Origin: Ferruginibacter paludis
GTDB taxonomy: Bacteria; Bacteroidota; Bacteroidia; Chitinophagales; Chitinophagaceae
Length of the DNA stretch: 64,000 bases
Assembly (NCBI RefSeq): GCF_030409685.1
Contig: NZ_JAUFQJ010000013.1
Span: forward strand, 1-64,000
Direction: 5' to 3'
Position 1 is the stretch's first letter. The number at the start of each line of letters is the position of its first letter. Under the pieces are notes generated by a model. The model saw only the letters and a list, made by a program, of their open reading frames with translations, ran no database searches and had not been told where the DNA came from. The position numbers were made by a program, and so were the translations under genes. Shown piece by piece: positions 7,926 to 17,604 of the stretch.

Positions 7926-8795
7926 ATGAATTATGACGAACAGCTAAACCTGCTGATAAAAAACGCACTGGCAGAAGATATCGGCGATGGAGATCATTCT
8001 ACCTTATCAAGTATAGATGCAACGGCCAATGGTAAAGCAATACTTAAAATTAAAGAAGAAGGTATCCTGGCGGGAGTTACAGTAGCAGAAAAAATATTTC
8101 GTTATGTGCAACCTGACGTTACTTTTTCAACCTTTAAAAAGGATGGCGAACCGATGCATTTTGGTGAACTGGCATTTGAGGTAGAAGCAAGGATACATAC
8201 TATTTTGCAAACGGAAAGACTGGTGCTGAACACCATGCAACGCATGAGCGGTATTGCCACACTTACGAAATTATATACCGATAAATTAAAAGGCTATAAG
8301 ACAAAATTGCTTGATACGAGGAAGACAACTCCTAATTTCAGGTTGCTTGAAAAAGAAGCTGTACGCATAGGCGGTGGCGTTAACCATCGTTTTGGTTTAT
8401 TTGATATGATTATGCTCAAGGACAATCACATTGATTATTGTGGCGGTATAGAAATGGCTATTAATAAGGCGTACGATTACGTACAAAATGTACAACCCGG
8501 ATTACTGATTGAGGTGGAAACCAGGACCATTGACGATGTGCGAAAAGTGATGGCAACAGGCAAGGTAAACAGGATAATGCTGGATAATTTTACACCTGCT
8601 TTAATAACCGAAGCCTTGCAAATTATCAAAGATCAGTATGAAACAGAAGCCAGTGGTGGCATTAACCTGGACAATATTGAAAGCTACGCTGCAACCGGTG
8701 TTGATTATATTTCCAGCGGAGCCATTATACACCAGGCAAGAAGCCTGGATTTGAGCTTAAAGGCCTCTATACCCGGTAGATTTAAGACTGTATGA
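7926..8795 (+). CDS. nadC: Nicotinate-nucleotide diphosphorylase (carboxylating)
   Basis: Converts quinolinate and PRPP to nicotinate mononucleotide, a step of de novo NAD synthesis. About 289 aa. Signature residues are present: TERLVLNTMQRMSGIAT (QPRTase N-terminal domain), LDTRKTTPNFRLLEK, GGGVNHRFGLFDMIMLKDNH, and the EVETRT and MLDNF barrel motifs. I chose the ATG at 7926 over an in-frame TTG 9 nt upstream because the TTG lies inside a -7-like box. nadE lies 3.5 kb downstream, but there is no operon. Confidence 0.96.
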   Translation: MNYDEQLNLLIKNALAEDIGDGDHSTLSSIDATANGKAILKIKEEGILAGVTVAEKIFRYVQPDVTFSTFKKDGEPMHFGELAFEVEARIHTILQTERLVLNTMQRMSGIATLTKLYTDKLKGYKTKLLDTRKTTPNFRLLEKEAVRIGGGVNHRFGLFDMIMLKDNHIDYCGGIEMAINKAYDYVQNVQPGLLIEVETRTIDDVRKVMATGKVNRIMLDNFTPALITEALQIIKDQYETEASGGINLDNIESYAATGVDYISSGAIIHQARSLDLSLKASIPGRFKTV

Positions 8796-8967
8796 GTAAT
8801 AGCGTAAATAATGCAACTGGATTAATTTTGAAATAAATCAAGATTAAACTTACAGCGATTATGAACATGGTGACTTACGTTTAAATGCAAAAATTACAAT
8901 AAACAATAATTTTATATTGGAAATACCGTTGATGAAATAGTGTTATTTCAAAAAGCAAACAGCAGCC

Positions 8968-9315
8968 ATGGCACAAAAAAAAATAACCTCTTTGGGTGGA
9001 TTGGTTTATTCAACAGATCCCAATTTTAAACCGGAGACTGGAAATGTGGAAGAAGATGAAACATTGCCACCCGCCCAGCAAAAGCTAAAGATCTGGTTAG
9101 ATAAAAAACACCGGGCAGGAAAAGCAGTTACTTTAATTGAAGGTTTCACAGGCAAAAATACTGACAGGGAAGACTTGGGAAAAAAACTTAAAAGTTTTTG
9201 CGGAACAGGAGGTTCGGTGAAAGATGGTGAAATCATTGTTCAGGGCGATAACAGGGATAAGATATTGCAATGGTTGCAAAAAAATGGATATACCAATTCA
9301 AAAAAAGCTGGTTGA
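8968..9315 (+). CDS. SUI1/eIF1-like translation factor (YciH type)
   Basis: A 115-aa protein with a C-terminal SUI1 domain (about 42-110): KAVTLIEGFTGKN, LGKKLKSFCGTGGSVKDGEI and QGDNRDKILQWL are the family motifs. Eukaryotic eIF1 helps start-codon selection; the bacterial YciH form can act on 30S initiation complexes. In a genome with weak Shine-Dalgarno signals and possible leaderless messages such a factor could matter, but that is inference. Convergent with the gene at 9328. Confidence 0.9.
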   Translation: MAQKKITSLGGLVYSTDPNFKPETGNVEEDETLPPAQQKLKIWLDKKHRAGKAVTLIEGFTGKNTDREDLGKKLKSFCGTGGSVKDGEIIVQGDNRDKILQWLQKNGYTNSKKAG

Positions 9316-9327
9316 GTTATACAGTTC

Positions 9328-9573
9328 TTATTGTTGCATTGCATTTGGCTCTGTAACAATACTTAACGCACCGCTCGGACATTTTTTTATCTGCTCAATA
9401 ATTATGGAAGTTGATGATTGCCTTATATCTATCCAAGGTCTTCGCCGGGGATCAAACACGGCAGGTAAACCTTTGAAACAAATACCGGAGTGTTTGCATA
9501 AGGAAGGTTGCCACAAAATGGTGATTTCTCCATTGGAATAATGATGGGTTGAAGCAGGCATATGTTTTAACAA
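9328..9573 (-). CDS. YjdI-like (4Fe-4S) mono-cluster protein
   Basis: An 81-aa protein (or 77 from the second Met at 9561). It has the divergent ferredoxin pattern of the YjdI/Fer4_19 family: CKHSGIC (Cys 26 and 32), then KKCPSGAL (Cys 65). Only three cysteines are seen, so a fourth ligand must come from elsewhere or the cluster is atypical. YjdI relatives are of uncertain function, often paired with CDGSH or acetyltransferase domains, which are absent here. Confidence 0.8.
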   Translation of the reverse strand: MLKHMPASTHHYSNGEITILWQPSLCKHSGICFKGLPAVFDPRRRPWIDIRQSSTSIIIEQIKKCPSGALSIVTEPNAMQQ

Positions 9574-9639
9574 TTAACTTATATCAATTTACAACAATTG
9601 GCTGATTTTTAAACTATTTTTACAAAAAGCGACCAATAC

Positions 9640-10026
9640 ATGATCTCAAAAATATCAGAAGGAATTACGGTAAGTGTTGAAACTTTTTTTCAGCCGGAAT
9701 ACAGCAATCCATCTGAAAATGAGTATATGTTTGCCTACCGGATTACCATACAAAATAACAATTCCTATCCAGTAAAGTTATTGCGCAGGCACTGGTATAT
9801 ATATGATGCTACCGGAAGCTTAAGGGAAGTTGAAGGTGAAGGAGTTGTAGGGTTGCAACCGCAAATCAATCCAGGGGAGGAATATCAATACATCAGTGGC
9901 TGTAACCTGCGTACAGAAATGGGCAAGATGTATGGCACTTATTTAATGGAAAATATTAATAGTGGTAAGGAGTTCGACGTAACTATACCTGCTTTTGAAA
10001 TGACTGTTCCTTTTAAGATGAATTAA
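9640..10026 (+). CDS. apaG: ApaG domain protein
   Basis: A 128-aa protein matching the ApaG/DUF525 immunoglobulin-like fold: ENEYMFAYRITIQNN, LLRRHWYIYDATG, VVGLQPQINPGEEYQYISGC and MYGTYLM are conserved. ApaG is linked to Co2+/Mg2+ resistance in enterobacteria, but its molecular role is unclear. Full length, single gene. Confidence 0.93.
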   Translation: MISKISEGITVSVETFFQPEYSNPSENEYMFAYRITIQNNNSYPVKLLRRHWYIYDATGSLREVEGEGVVGLQPQINPGEEYQYISGCNLRTEMGKMYGTYLMENINSGKEFDVTIPAFEMTVPFKMN

Positions 10027-10103
10027 AGCGATACTTTATCATTTCATATTCAGCTTATTTACCTACCTTGGAATGTGCAAAATAAAAAATACCAATATCC
10101 ATC

Positions 10104-11210
10104 ATGGCAAAAGTAACTTTCGATAACAGAGATAATCAATTCTACATAAGTCTTAAAGCTGCCGTTGATCAGTATTTTACTACCAGGCATAAAAAGAGAA
10201 CCGGCGACTGGCGGTTATACATTAAAACCATCACATTAATCAGCGCTGCCATTATTATTTACGGAAGTCTTATGTTTGTTAAAATGAATGCATGGCCTGC
10301 ATTGGGACTGTGCGGTATCCTGGGATATGTATTTGCCTGCATTGGTTTTAGCGTGATGCACGACGCCAACCATGGCAGTTACAGCACCAAGCCATGGCTA
10401 AATGATGCATTGGGTTTAACTGCAAATGCACTGGGTGCAAGTTCTTATTTCTGGAAACAAAAGCACAACATTATTCATCATACTTACACCAATGTGGACG
10501 GCATAGATGATGACATCGCAAAGAGCCCGATCATTCGTCAATGCGAATCACAAAAATGGGTGCCTGCACATAAAATACAGCATTTGTACTTGTTACCAGT
10601 CTATGCATTGTCTTCCATTTTTTGGTTGTTTTTTATGGATTTCACAAAATATTTTACACGTAAAATTTATACAACAGAGGCCTGGAAACTGAATACAAAA
10701 AATCACATTATTTTTTGGGCTACTAAAATATCTTACTTCACATTTTATATGGTTGTTCCTGCAATGGTTTGGGGCGTTGGCCCGTGGCTGCTCGGTTTTT
10801 TGGTGTTGCATATAGTGATGGGCATTACTTTATCCCTGGTATTTCAACTGGCACACGTAGTAGAAAATACAGAGTTTGAAACCGTAGCTTTGGATGAAAC
10901 GAAACACATTGAAACCGCCTGGGCGGAACATGAAGTAAGAACCAGTTCCAATTTTGCTATGGGTAACCCGGTAATTTCCTGGTTTGTAGGCGGACTGAAT
11001 TTTCAGATTGAACATCACTTATTTCCAAGAGTAAGCCATGTTCATTATCCTGCAATCAGCAAAATTGTAATAGAGAAATGTAAGGAGTTTAACCTGCCTT
11101 ACAACAAATACGATACTTTATTTGGAGCGATATCCTCCCATTTCAGAATGATGAAATCATTGGGAAAACAACCAATAGTTATAAAAAAGCATCAGGCTCA
11201 GGCGGCTTAA
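10104..11210 (+). CDS. Membrane fatty acid desaturase
   Basis: A 368-aa acyl desaturase of the FA_desaturase family. The three histidine boxes that hold the di-iron site are clear: HDANH (86-90), HNIIHH (121-126) and QIEHH (near 305). Hydrophobic pairs lie at about 42-60, 65-85, 160-180 and 205-240. The QxxHH third box is typical of front-end desaturases (linoleoyl-CoA type), but no cytochrome b5 domain is fused. Probably adjusts membrane lipid unsaturation; substrate and position cannot be read from sequence. Confidence 0.9.
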   Translation: MAKVTFDNRDNQFYISLKAAVDQYFTTRHKKRTGDWRLYIKTITLISAAIIIYGSLMFVKMNAWPALGLCGILGYVFACIGFSVMHDANHGSYSTKPWLNDALGLTANALGASSYFWKQKHNIIHHTYTNVDGIDDDIAKSPIIRQCESQKWVPAHKIQHLYLLPVYALSSIFWLFFMDFTKYFTRKIYTTEAWKLNTKNHIIFWATKISYFTFYMVVPAMVWGVGPWLLGFLVLHIVMGITLSLVFQLAHVVENTEFETVALDETKHIETAWAEHEVRTSSNFAMGNPVISWFVGGLNFQIEHHLFPRVSHVHYPAISKIVIEKCKEFNLPYNKYDTLFGAISSHFRMMKSLGKQPIVIKKHQAQAA

Positions 11211-11212
11211 AA

Positions 11213-12223
11213 TCAAGGCTTATATTTGGCCTCCTGGAAAATAATTTCGCTGTCCAGGGTCATTAGTTCCTGTAAAGTAGTTGCGGGTTTTTTCTGCATA
11301 TATTTTTTAACAATCTGCCATCCTGCAAACGACCCAATATTTCCGGGTGCTCCTTCTCCAAGTTCCTGCGTTTTAGGGCCTTCATCAATGTAATTTTTCA
11401 AAATATTTTTATCTGTAACCTGCAATAGTGAATTCTTAATAAAAAGATCCCAGATTACGGCTTCGTGTGCGTAGCTGTCTTTCATTTGTTCCGGAGTATA
11501 GCCCATAAGTTTATACTCTTCTGTTTCCGGCTGCAACTTGCTTAACAGGTAGAGCCGTTTACCCTTTTCAACCATTTCATTCACCAAAGGCTTATCACTT
11601 TCTTTTTCGGGATAAAGATCATTCACTATGTTTTTTATGCAATTCACGGCGATATAACCAGGCTCAAATCGCCTGGAAATATATTCAGGATAAGTCTCCT
11701 GCACCATCGTTGTTCTATACAGGGAGTTATCTTTACCAAGATGATGCTGCAAGCCAATGACCAAAGCATCCTCGGCTAAAATATCACCATAGCCATCGGC
11801 AGGACCGATATAAGTAATTACTTTTTTAGGAACACGATAATCAGGAAAATAATATTTCACAAACTGCAGCCCTCTTTTTATTTCTTTTTCATACGGGCTG
11901 AAATCGTTAAATATTTTTTCAGCCGAATCGTAAACAGGACGATACGCTTTTATAAATCCATTTACATACGCAGCTGCAGTATCAGCAGACCATGCCGGGT
12001 CTACAGTTAATATTTTGCCAAGATAGTTATCTATAAAAGCAGGACTGTTTGTATTGATATGTTTCAGATAAGATAACAGGTTAGGAGCGGTTGTATCAAA
12101 GATATCTTTTTCAAAACGCTCAGTAGTGAGATCGATTTTAATATTGGAAACATCAGGTATTTTATTGGAAGAGCAGGAAAATAAAAGAGCGCACAGTACA
12201 ATTACAGCAAAGGATATTCTCAT
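11213..12223 (-). CDS. gldB: Gliding motility lipoprotein GldB
   Basis: A 336-aa lipoprotein: signal peptide ending LFSCSS (lipobox Cys about 17), then a domain typical of GldB (TERFEKDIFD, YIGPADGYGDILAEDALVIGLQHHLG, FAGWQIVKKYM). In Flavobacterium GldB is required for gliding and linked to the type IX secretion machinery. In non-gliding relatives it is still kept. Its stop is 2 bp from the convergent desaturase stop with no terminator between them. Confidence 0.88.
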   Translation of the reverse strand: MRISFAVIVLCALLFSCSSNKIPDVSNIKIDLTTERFEKDIFDTTAPNLLSYLKHINTNSPAFIDNYLGKILTVDPAWSADTAAAYVNGFIKAYRPVYDSAEKIFNDFSPYEKEIKRGLQFVKYYFPDYRVPKKVITYIGPADGYGDILAEDALVIGLQHHLGKDNSLYRTTMVQETYPEYISRRFEPGYIAVNCIKNIVNDLYPEKESDKPLVNEMVEKGKRLYLLSKLQPETEEYKLMGYTPEQMKDSYAHEAVIWDLFIKNSLLQVTDKNILKNYIDEGPKTQELGEGAPGNIGSFAGWQIVKKYMQKKPATTLQELMTLDSEIIFQEAKYKP

Positions 12224-12308
12224 GGACGATAATGCTTTTGAAGTTTTAACTTTACAAAGAAAACAATTGATTTATTAATATAAAGTTAAGCTCCTTAAGG
12301 GTACGGGT

Positions 12309-13991
12309 ATGAAAATATTTTTAGCACAGCAGAATTATCATATTGGCAACTTTGATGACAATACAAAAAAAATAATCTGCGCTATTGAAGAAGCCAAAAA
12401 GCAGGGTGGCGATATTATTGTGTTCAGCGAATTATCTGTATGCGGCTATCCGCCACGTGATTTTTTAGAGTTTGATGATTTCATCAGCAAATGCTATGCA
12501 GCGGTAGAAGAAATAAAACAGCATGCTGATACCATAGCAGTTATCGTTGGCGCACCGGATAAAAATACCATCCCCAAGGGCAAGGACCTTTTCAATGCAG
12601 CATATTTTTTATTTGAAAAAGAAGTGAAAGGCATAGCGCATAAAACCTGTTTACCAACTTACGATGTGTTTGATGAAAACCGGTATTTTGAACCGGCATA
12701 CGAATGGAATATAATTGAATATAAAGGAAAGAAGCTGGCGGTAACCATTTGCGAAGACATCTGGAATTTAGGCGATAATCCGTTGTACCGAATTTGCCCG
12801 ATGGATGAACTAATGAAACACCAGCCTGATATCATGATCAATATTTCGGCTTCGCCATTTGATTATACGCATGATGAAGACAGGAAAGCTGTTGTGAAAG
12901 CAACGGTTGTAAAATATGGACTGCCGATGTTTTACTGCAATGCAACGGGCAGTCAAACAGAAATTGTTTTCGATGGTTCTTCTTTGGTGTTTGATAAATA
13001 TGCCAACCTTTGCGGACAGCTTCCTTCTTTTCAATCGGCCCTGCAGTCTTTTATCTTGAACGATGATGGAACCATTGATGGGCCTGTGATTCAGCCCGCC
13101 AGTCATGTGCCGGATGCACCACTCAATCCGCTTGTGTTACATGAAAACTTAAACATAGAAAAGATTTATGCCGCCATTGTAATGAGCATAAAAGATTACT
13201 TTTTTAAGATGGGTTTTACCAAAGCTATTATTGGCAGCAGCGGGGGCATAGATAGTGCTGTTACCATTGCATTGGCTTGTGAAGCATTGGGAGCTGACAA
13301 TGTAAAAGCTGTTTTAATGCCTTCTCAATATTCTACAGGTCATTCTGTGGAAGATGCAGAAAAATTGAGTAAAACGTTGGGTAATCCTTACGAGATCATT
13401 CCGATCAAAAATATTTATGACGCTTTTTTGCAGGATTTAAAACCCATCTTTAAAGACCTGCCTTTTAGTGTTGCCGAAGAAAATATCCAGAGCCGTACAA
13501 GGGGAAATTTATTAATGGCCATTGCCAATAAATTTGGATACATTTTGCTGAATACTTCCAACAAAAGTGAGCTGGCAACGGGCTATGGTACTTTATATGG
13601 AGATATGGCCGGTGGCTTGGGTGTGTTGGGGGACTGCTATAAACTACAGGTGTATGAACTGGCAAAATATATTAACCGTAACAAGGAAATTATTCCCCAG
13701 AATATTATAGATAAGGCACCATCGGCAGAGCTAAGACCGGGACAAAAAGATGCAGATTCGTTACCCGATTATGCCATCCTTGATAAAATATTATTTCAGT
13801 ATATAGAGCGCAGGATGGGACCAAAAGAAATTAAAGCGCAGGGTTTTGATGCGGACCTGGTAGACAGAATTCTCAAGATGGTGAACATGAACGAATACAA
13901 ACGCAACCAGTTCTGCCCCATCATAAGGGTTTCACCCAAAGCTTTTGGTGTAGGAAGAAGAGTGCCGATCGTAGGGAAATACCTGGGATAA
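12309..13991 (+). CDS. nadE: Glutamine-dependent NAD+ synthetase
   Basis: Last step of NAD synthesis: amidates deamido-NAD using glutamine-derived ammonia. At 560 aa it has both halves. The N-terminal nitrilase-type glutaminase carries its Glu (FSELSVCGYPPRD, E41), Lys (HKTCLP) and Cys (TICEDIW). The C-terminal ATP-pyrophosphatase domain carries the SSGGIDSA P-loop near 313 and KAFGVGRR at the end. With nadC in the same window, both late NAD steps are covered. Confidence 0.96.
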   Translation: MKIFLAQQNYHIGNFDDNTKKIICAIEEAKKQGGDIIVFSELSVCGYPPRDFLEFDDFISKCYAAVEEIKQHADTIAVIVGAPDKNTIPKGKDLFNAAYFLFEKEVKGIAHKTCLPTYDVFDENRYFEPAYEWNIIEYKGKKLAVTICEDIWNLGDNPLYRICPMDELMKHQPDIMINISASPFDYTHDEDRKAVVKATVVKYGLPMFYCNATGSQTEIVFDGSSLVFDKYANLCGQLPSFQSALQSFILNDDGTIDGPVIQPASHVPDAPLNPLVLHENLNIEKIYAAIVMSIKDYFFKMGFTKAIIGSSGGIDSAVTIALACEALGADNVKAVLMPSQYSTGHSVEDAEKLSKTLGNPYEIIPIKNIYDAFLQDLKPIFKDLPFSVAEENIQSRTRGNLLMAIANKFGYILLNTSNKSELATGYGTLYGDMAGGLGVLGDCYKLQVYELAKYINRNKEIIPQNIIDKAPSAELRPGQKDADSLPDYAILDKILFQYIERRMGPKEIKAQGFDADLVDRILKMVNMNEYKRNQFCPIIRVSPKAFGVGRRVPIVGKYLG

Positions 13992-14003
13992 GATAGTCTT
14001 ATC
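13987..14003. terminator. Short palindrome across convergent stops
   Basis: GATAAGA (13987-13993) and TCTTATC (13997-14003) form a perfect 7-bp stem with a 3-nt loop spanning the stop codons of nadE and the YbjQ gene. No good T-run; weak terminator at best. Confidence 0.3.
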
Positions 14004-14337
14004 AAGCGATTTTTTCTACCACTACTGCAGTACCGTAAGCGAGTACTTCCGTAATGCCCTGCATCACCTCATTGGCATCGTAGCGCATATTAATGATGGC
14101 ATTGGCGCCCCTTTCATTGGCATTTTGCAACATTAGCTGGTAGGCCTCTTCTCTTGCTTTTTCACACAGTTCAACATAAATGGACAATTTGCCTCCAAAC
14201 AATGATTGCACACCGCCACCGATATTGCCCAGTATACTTCTGCTTCTAACAGTAATTCCTCTTACAACACCCAGGTGCTGCACGATGCGGTACCCTTCTA
14301 GCAAATTGGAAGTAGTGATTAATTGCTGATCTGTCAT
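14002..14337 (-). CDS. YbjQ/DUF74 family protein
   Basis: A 111-aa protein matching the YbjQ heavy-metal-binding-domain family (pentameric small proteins): GVVRGITVRSRS, GGVQSLFGGKLS and ANERGANAIINMRYD are conserved. Function in bacteria is unknown. A TATCTTTA box at 14354-14361 on the minus strand is a plausible -7 element, giving a short leader. Confidence 0.88.
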   Translation of the reverse strand: MTDQQLITTSNLLEGYRIVQHLGVVRGITVRSRSILGNIGGGVQSLFGGKLSIYVELCEKAREEAYQLMLQNANERGANAIINMRYDANEVMQGITEVLAYGTAVVVEKIA

Positions 14338-14583
14338 AGCTTTATAATTTACTTAAAGATAAAGCCATTTTAACAGAATTTTTTTCCATTCCCCATTACG
14401 GCAAAATTTTTGTTAGTGCATTGTTCGTATTTTCGCCGCATCCCGCAAAGGGCATTAATTTAAACGGGCAGGCACAGTAGTAACCAGCAAAAATTCTGTA
14501 AAAATTGATACATGCCTGCTGTACCAATAAAAATATTAATTTAAAATACCGGCGCTCTTCAGGGCAAAGGGTAAATTTTTTTT

Positions 14584-15585
14584 ATGCTACAAACAGCCGA
14601 GGATATCCGCTTGCTGAATGAGAAGATAAATGATGCAGCAGGGTTTGTTACCCGTATTAATGATGAACTTGGTAAAGTAATAGTTGGCCAGCATGGCATG
14701 ATTGAACGTTTGCTGATCGGCCTTTTAAGTAATGGACACGTTTTGCTGGAAGGTGTACCCGGCCTGGCAAAAACACTGGCAATTAAATCACTGGCGCAAT
14801 CCATCAAGGCTAACTTCAGCCGTATACAATTTACTCCTGACTTATTGCCGGCAGATGTGGTAGGTACGATGATTTATAACCAGGGTAAGAATGAATTTTA
14901 TGTACGCAAAGGACCCATCTTTTCCAATTTTATCCTGGCAGATGAAATCAACCGAGCTCCTGCAAAAGTGCAGAGTGCCTTGCTGGAAGCTATGCAGGAA
15001 CGGCAGGTAACAATTGGGGATACTTCTTTTAAATTAGAAGAACCATTTTTAGTGTTGGCAACACAAAACCCCATTGAACAGGAAGGTACCTATCCTTTAC
15101 CTGAAGCACAGGTGGACAGGTTTATGTTAAAAGTGGTAATCGATTATCCGTCCAAGTCAGAAGAGGCGCTGATCATCAGGCAAAATACCCAGGGGCTTTC
15201 TTTCCCGCCCATTAACCAGGTTGCTTCTACCCAGGAAATATTAACTGCAAAAGAATTGGTAAGACAGGTTTACCTGGATGAAAAAGTAGAGCACTATATT
15301 TTGGATATTGTTTTTGCAACCCGCTTTCCTGACAAGTATAATTTGTCAAAATTAAAACCACTCATCGGCTTTGGCGGATCACCAAGGGCAAGCATTAACC
15401 TTGCATTGGCAGCAAAGGCCTATGCATTTTTAAATAAAAGAGGATTTGTAATTCCGGAAGATGTAAGAAGTATTTGTAAAGATGTAATGCGGCACAGAAT
15501 AGGATTAACTTATGAGGCCGAAGCAGAGAATATAAATGCAGAACAGGTGATCAATGAAATTCTGCGTGTGGTAAATGTGCCTTAG
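14584..15585 (+). CDS. MoxR family AAA+ ATPase
   Basis: A 333-aa AAA_3 ATPase with Walker A GVPGLAKT (57-64), Walker B ILADEINRAP (about 118-127), sensor ATQNPIEQEGTYPLPEAQ and the arginine motif GGSPRAS. MoxR proteins act as chaperone-like remodelers of partners with VWA domains. The next three genes (DUF58, BatD-like, BatA) are the usual partners, so this is the first gene of a bat-type operon. Confidence 0.94.
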   Translation: MLQTAEDIRLLNEKINDAAGFVTRINDELGKVIVGQHGMIERLLIGLLSNGHVLLEGVPGLAKTLAIKSLAQSIKANFSRIQFTPDLLPADVVGTMIYNQGKNEFYVRKGPIFSNFILADEINRAPAKVQSALLEAMQERQVTIGDTSFKLEEPFLVLATQNPIEQEGTYPLPEAQVDRFMLKVVIDYPSKSEEALIIRQNTQGLSFPPINQVASTQEILTAKELVRQVYLDEKVEHYILDIVFATRFPDKYNLSKLKPLIGFGGSPRASINLALAAKAYAFLNKRGFVIPEDVRSICKDVMRHRIGLTYEAEAENINAEQVINEILRVVNVP

Positions 15586-15657
15586 TTTGGCTGATTAAAA
15601 AAGATTTTGAGCTAACAATATTGAAGGGCTTTTAAATAGTGTAACTTAAATATAAAC

Positions 15658-16626
15658 TTGTTTAAAAAGAAAAAAAATATAACCACCAATGACATTACAG
15701 GAGATTCACTTTCTGTAAAGGCAGACGATCCTTCTTCCCGTGAGGTAGCTGGTGGCGTGTTGACCACCGAAGAAATCTTACGCAAGGTAAAAGAGCTCGA
15801 AATAAAAAGTAAAAAGATCACCACTCATTTATTTACCGGTGAGTATCATTCTGCATTTAAAGGAAAGGGAATGAGTTTTAGAGAAGTAAGGGAATATTAT
15901 GCAGGGGATGATGTACGTTTTATTGATTGGAATGTAAGTGCAAGATTTAGTCACCCGTTTACAAAAGTTTTTGAGGAAGAGCGGGAGCTGACCGTTTTTT
16001 TGCTTGTTGATGTAAGTGCCAGCAATATGTTTGGTACGGTTCAAAACAAAAAGAAAGATTTGATCACAGAAATTGGCGCTGTCCTCACTTTCAGTGCTAT
16101 TAACAACAACGATAAAGTAGGAGCTATTTTTTTTAGTGACAAGGTTGAAAAATACATCGCTCCAAAAAAAGGTAGAAAACATGCCCTGTATATAGTAAGG
16201 GAATTGCTGACGGCAGAGCCTGTTGGTAAAACAACCAATATGGAAGAAGCTATTAAGTTCTTTAATAAAACAAGCGGTCGCCGGGGCATTGCTTTTTTGA
16301 TGAGTGATTTTGTGGATGCTGTGTATGAAAATGATTTAAAGGTAATTGGCGGCAGGCATGATGTAATTGGCTTGCGTATTTACGACAAGATGGATATGCA
16401 GTTACCCGAGGCCGGGTTGTTGCAGATAGAAGACCTTGAAACCGGCAAAAAGCAATGGATAGACAGCAGTGATAAAATGGTGCAGTACAATTACCAGCAA
16501 CAGTTTTTAAAGCAAAGTGAATTAAGTAAAAACTATTTCCGAAAAGCCGGGGCAGATTTATTGCATATCCGTACCGATGAAGATTACGTAAAAGTATTGC
16601 AGAAATTTTTCATTAAAAGAAGCTAG
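15658..16626 (+). CDS. DUF58 domain protein of the bat cluster
   Basis: A 322-aa protein. The core GEYHSAFKGKGMSFREVREY and DVRFIDWNVSAR are DUF58 signatures, and FLLVDVSAS starts a VWA-like fold in the second half. Soluble, expected to work with the MoxR ATPase. The open frame begins at a TTG (15658); relatives usually start close to the TEEILRKVKELEIK segment, so GTG at 15757 is a real alternative, removing 33 low-complexity residues. Confidence 0.88.
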   Translation: MFKKKKNITTNDITGDSLSVKADDPSSREVAGGVLTTEEILRKVKELEIKSKKITTHLFTGEYHSAFKGKGMSFREVREYYAGDDVRFIDWNVSARFSHPFTKVFEEERELTVFLLVDVSASNMFGTVQNKKKDLITEIGAVLTFSAINNNDKVGAIFFSDKVEKYIAPKKGRKHALYIVRELLTAEPVGKTTNMEEAIKFFNKTSGRRGIAFLMSDFVDAVYENDLKVIGGRHDVIGLRIYDKMDMQLPEAGLLQIEDLETGKKQWIDSSDKMVQYNYQQQFLKQSELSKNYFRKAGADLLHIRTDEDYVKVLQKFFIKRS

Positions 16627-16653
16627 GGTTAATTGATAATTTTATAATTGATA

Positions 16654-17589
16654 ATGGACAACAGGAAAATGCGGAGAATATTATTGACAGTGGCAATCAG
16701 CTCTCTTGCTTTTTTGTTTTGTACTGCGCAACCTGTTGTAAGAACAACCATTGATAAAAGTGAAATTTTAATTGGAGAACAGTTTAAATTAAAGGTGCAA
16801 GCCAATTTTTCCGGCGATGATTATTTTATAAAATGGATAGCCTTACCAGATTCAATGCAACATTTTGAACTGGTAGAAAAAAGTAAAATTGATTCTGTTT
16901 TTACCAATCAAAAATTATCCGGCCTTACTCAAAGTTTTACACTCACCAGTTTTGATTCCGGCAAATGGACATTTCCTTCTTACAATATCAATTTTAATCC
17001 TGCAAAGGATGATACTACAATTACCATGTTTACGGATTCATTGCCTGTAACGGTTTCTTTTTCAGTTGCGGATACTACCAGTGCTTTAAAGGATATTAAG
17101 GCAATCAAAGAAGTAGAAGTCTTTAACCCGCTTTGGTATTGGGTTGCGGGAGGAGCGCTGGTTATATTGTTGCTGGCATTGCTTTACTGGTGGTACAGAA
17201 CCAAAAAGAAAGGCAAAAAGCCAGCACAATCTGTATCAAAATTATCACCGTTTGAAGAAGCCATGCAGGAAATTGATAAGCTGAAAAACTTCAACTTATC
17301 TGAGCCGAAAGACATAAAACAGTATCACACAAAATTGATAGAAATTTACAGACAATATTTATCGCGTAAAGAGAACACTGATTACAGCAATAAAACAACG
17401 GGCGATATGCTGATTGCAATCAAATCAAATTATGCGGCTACTGATATTCTGGATAAATCCGCTGCAGCGCTGCGTTTCAGCAATGCGGTAAAGTTTGCAA
17501 AATATATTCCGTTGCCATCTGATAGTGAAAATAATCAGCAATTAATAAAAGATACTATTAAGTTAATCGAATCGTCACCATCAAAATAA
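16654..17589 (+). CDS. BatD-like membrane protein
   Basis: About 311 aa. Signal peptide (RRILLTVAISSLAFLFC), an extracytoplasmic Ig-like region beginning VRTTIDKSEILIGEQFKLKV as in BatD proteins, one transmembrane segment (WYWVAGGALVILLLALLYWWY, about 164-185) and a basic cytoplasmic tail with helical content. Shorter than full BatD. I use ATG 16654; an ATG at 16669 gives an equally good signal peptide. Confidence 0.78.
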   Translation: MDNRKMRRILLTVAISSLAFLFCTAQPVVRTTIDKSEILIGEQFKLKVQANFSGDDYFIKWIALPDSMQHFELVEKSKIDSVFTNQKLSGLTQSFTLTSFDSGKWTFPSYNINFNPAKDDTTITMFTDSLPVTVSFSVADTTSALKDIKAIKEVEVFNPLWYWVAGGALVILLLALLYWWYRTKKKGKKPAQSVSKLSPFEEAMQEIDKLKNFNLSEPKDIKQYHTKLIEIYRQYLSRKENTDYSNKTTGDMLIAIKSNYAATDILDKSAAALRFSNAVKFAKYIPLPSDSENNQQLIKDTIKLIESSPSK

Positions 17590-17604
17590 AAAATTATACA
17601 ACTA

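Noticed and set aside
10855..10870. TGGCACACG as a second sigma-54 site
   Set aside because: Inside the desaturase gene and lacks the GC at -12.
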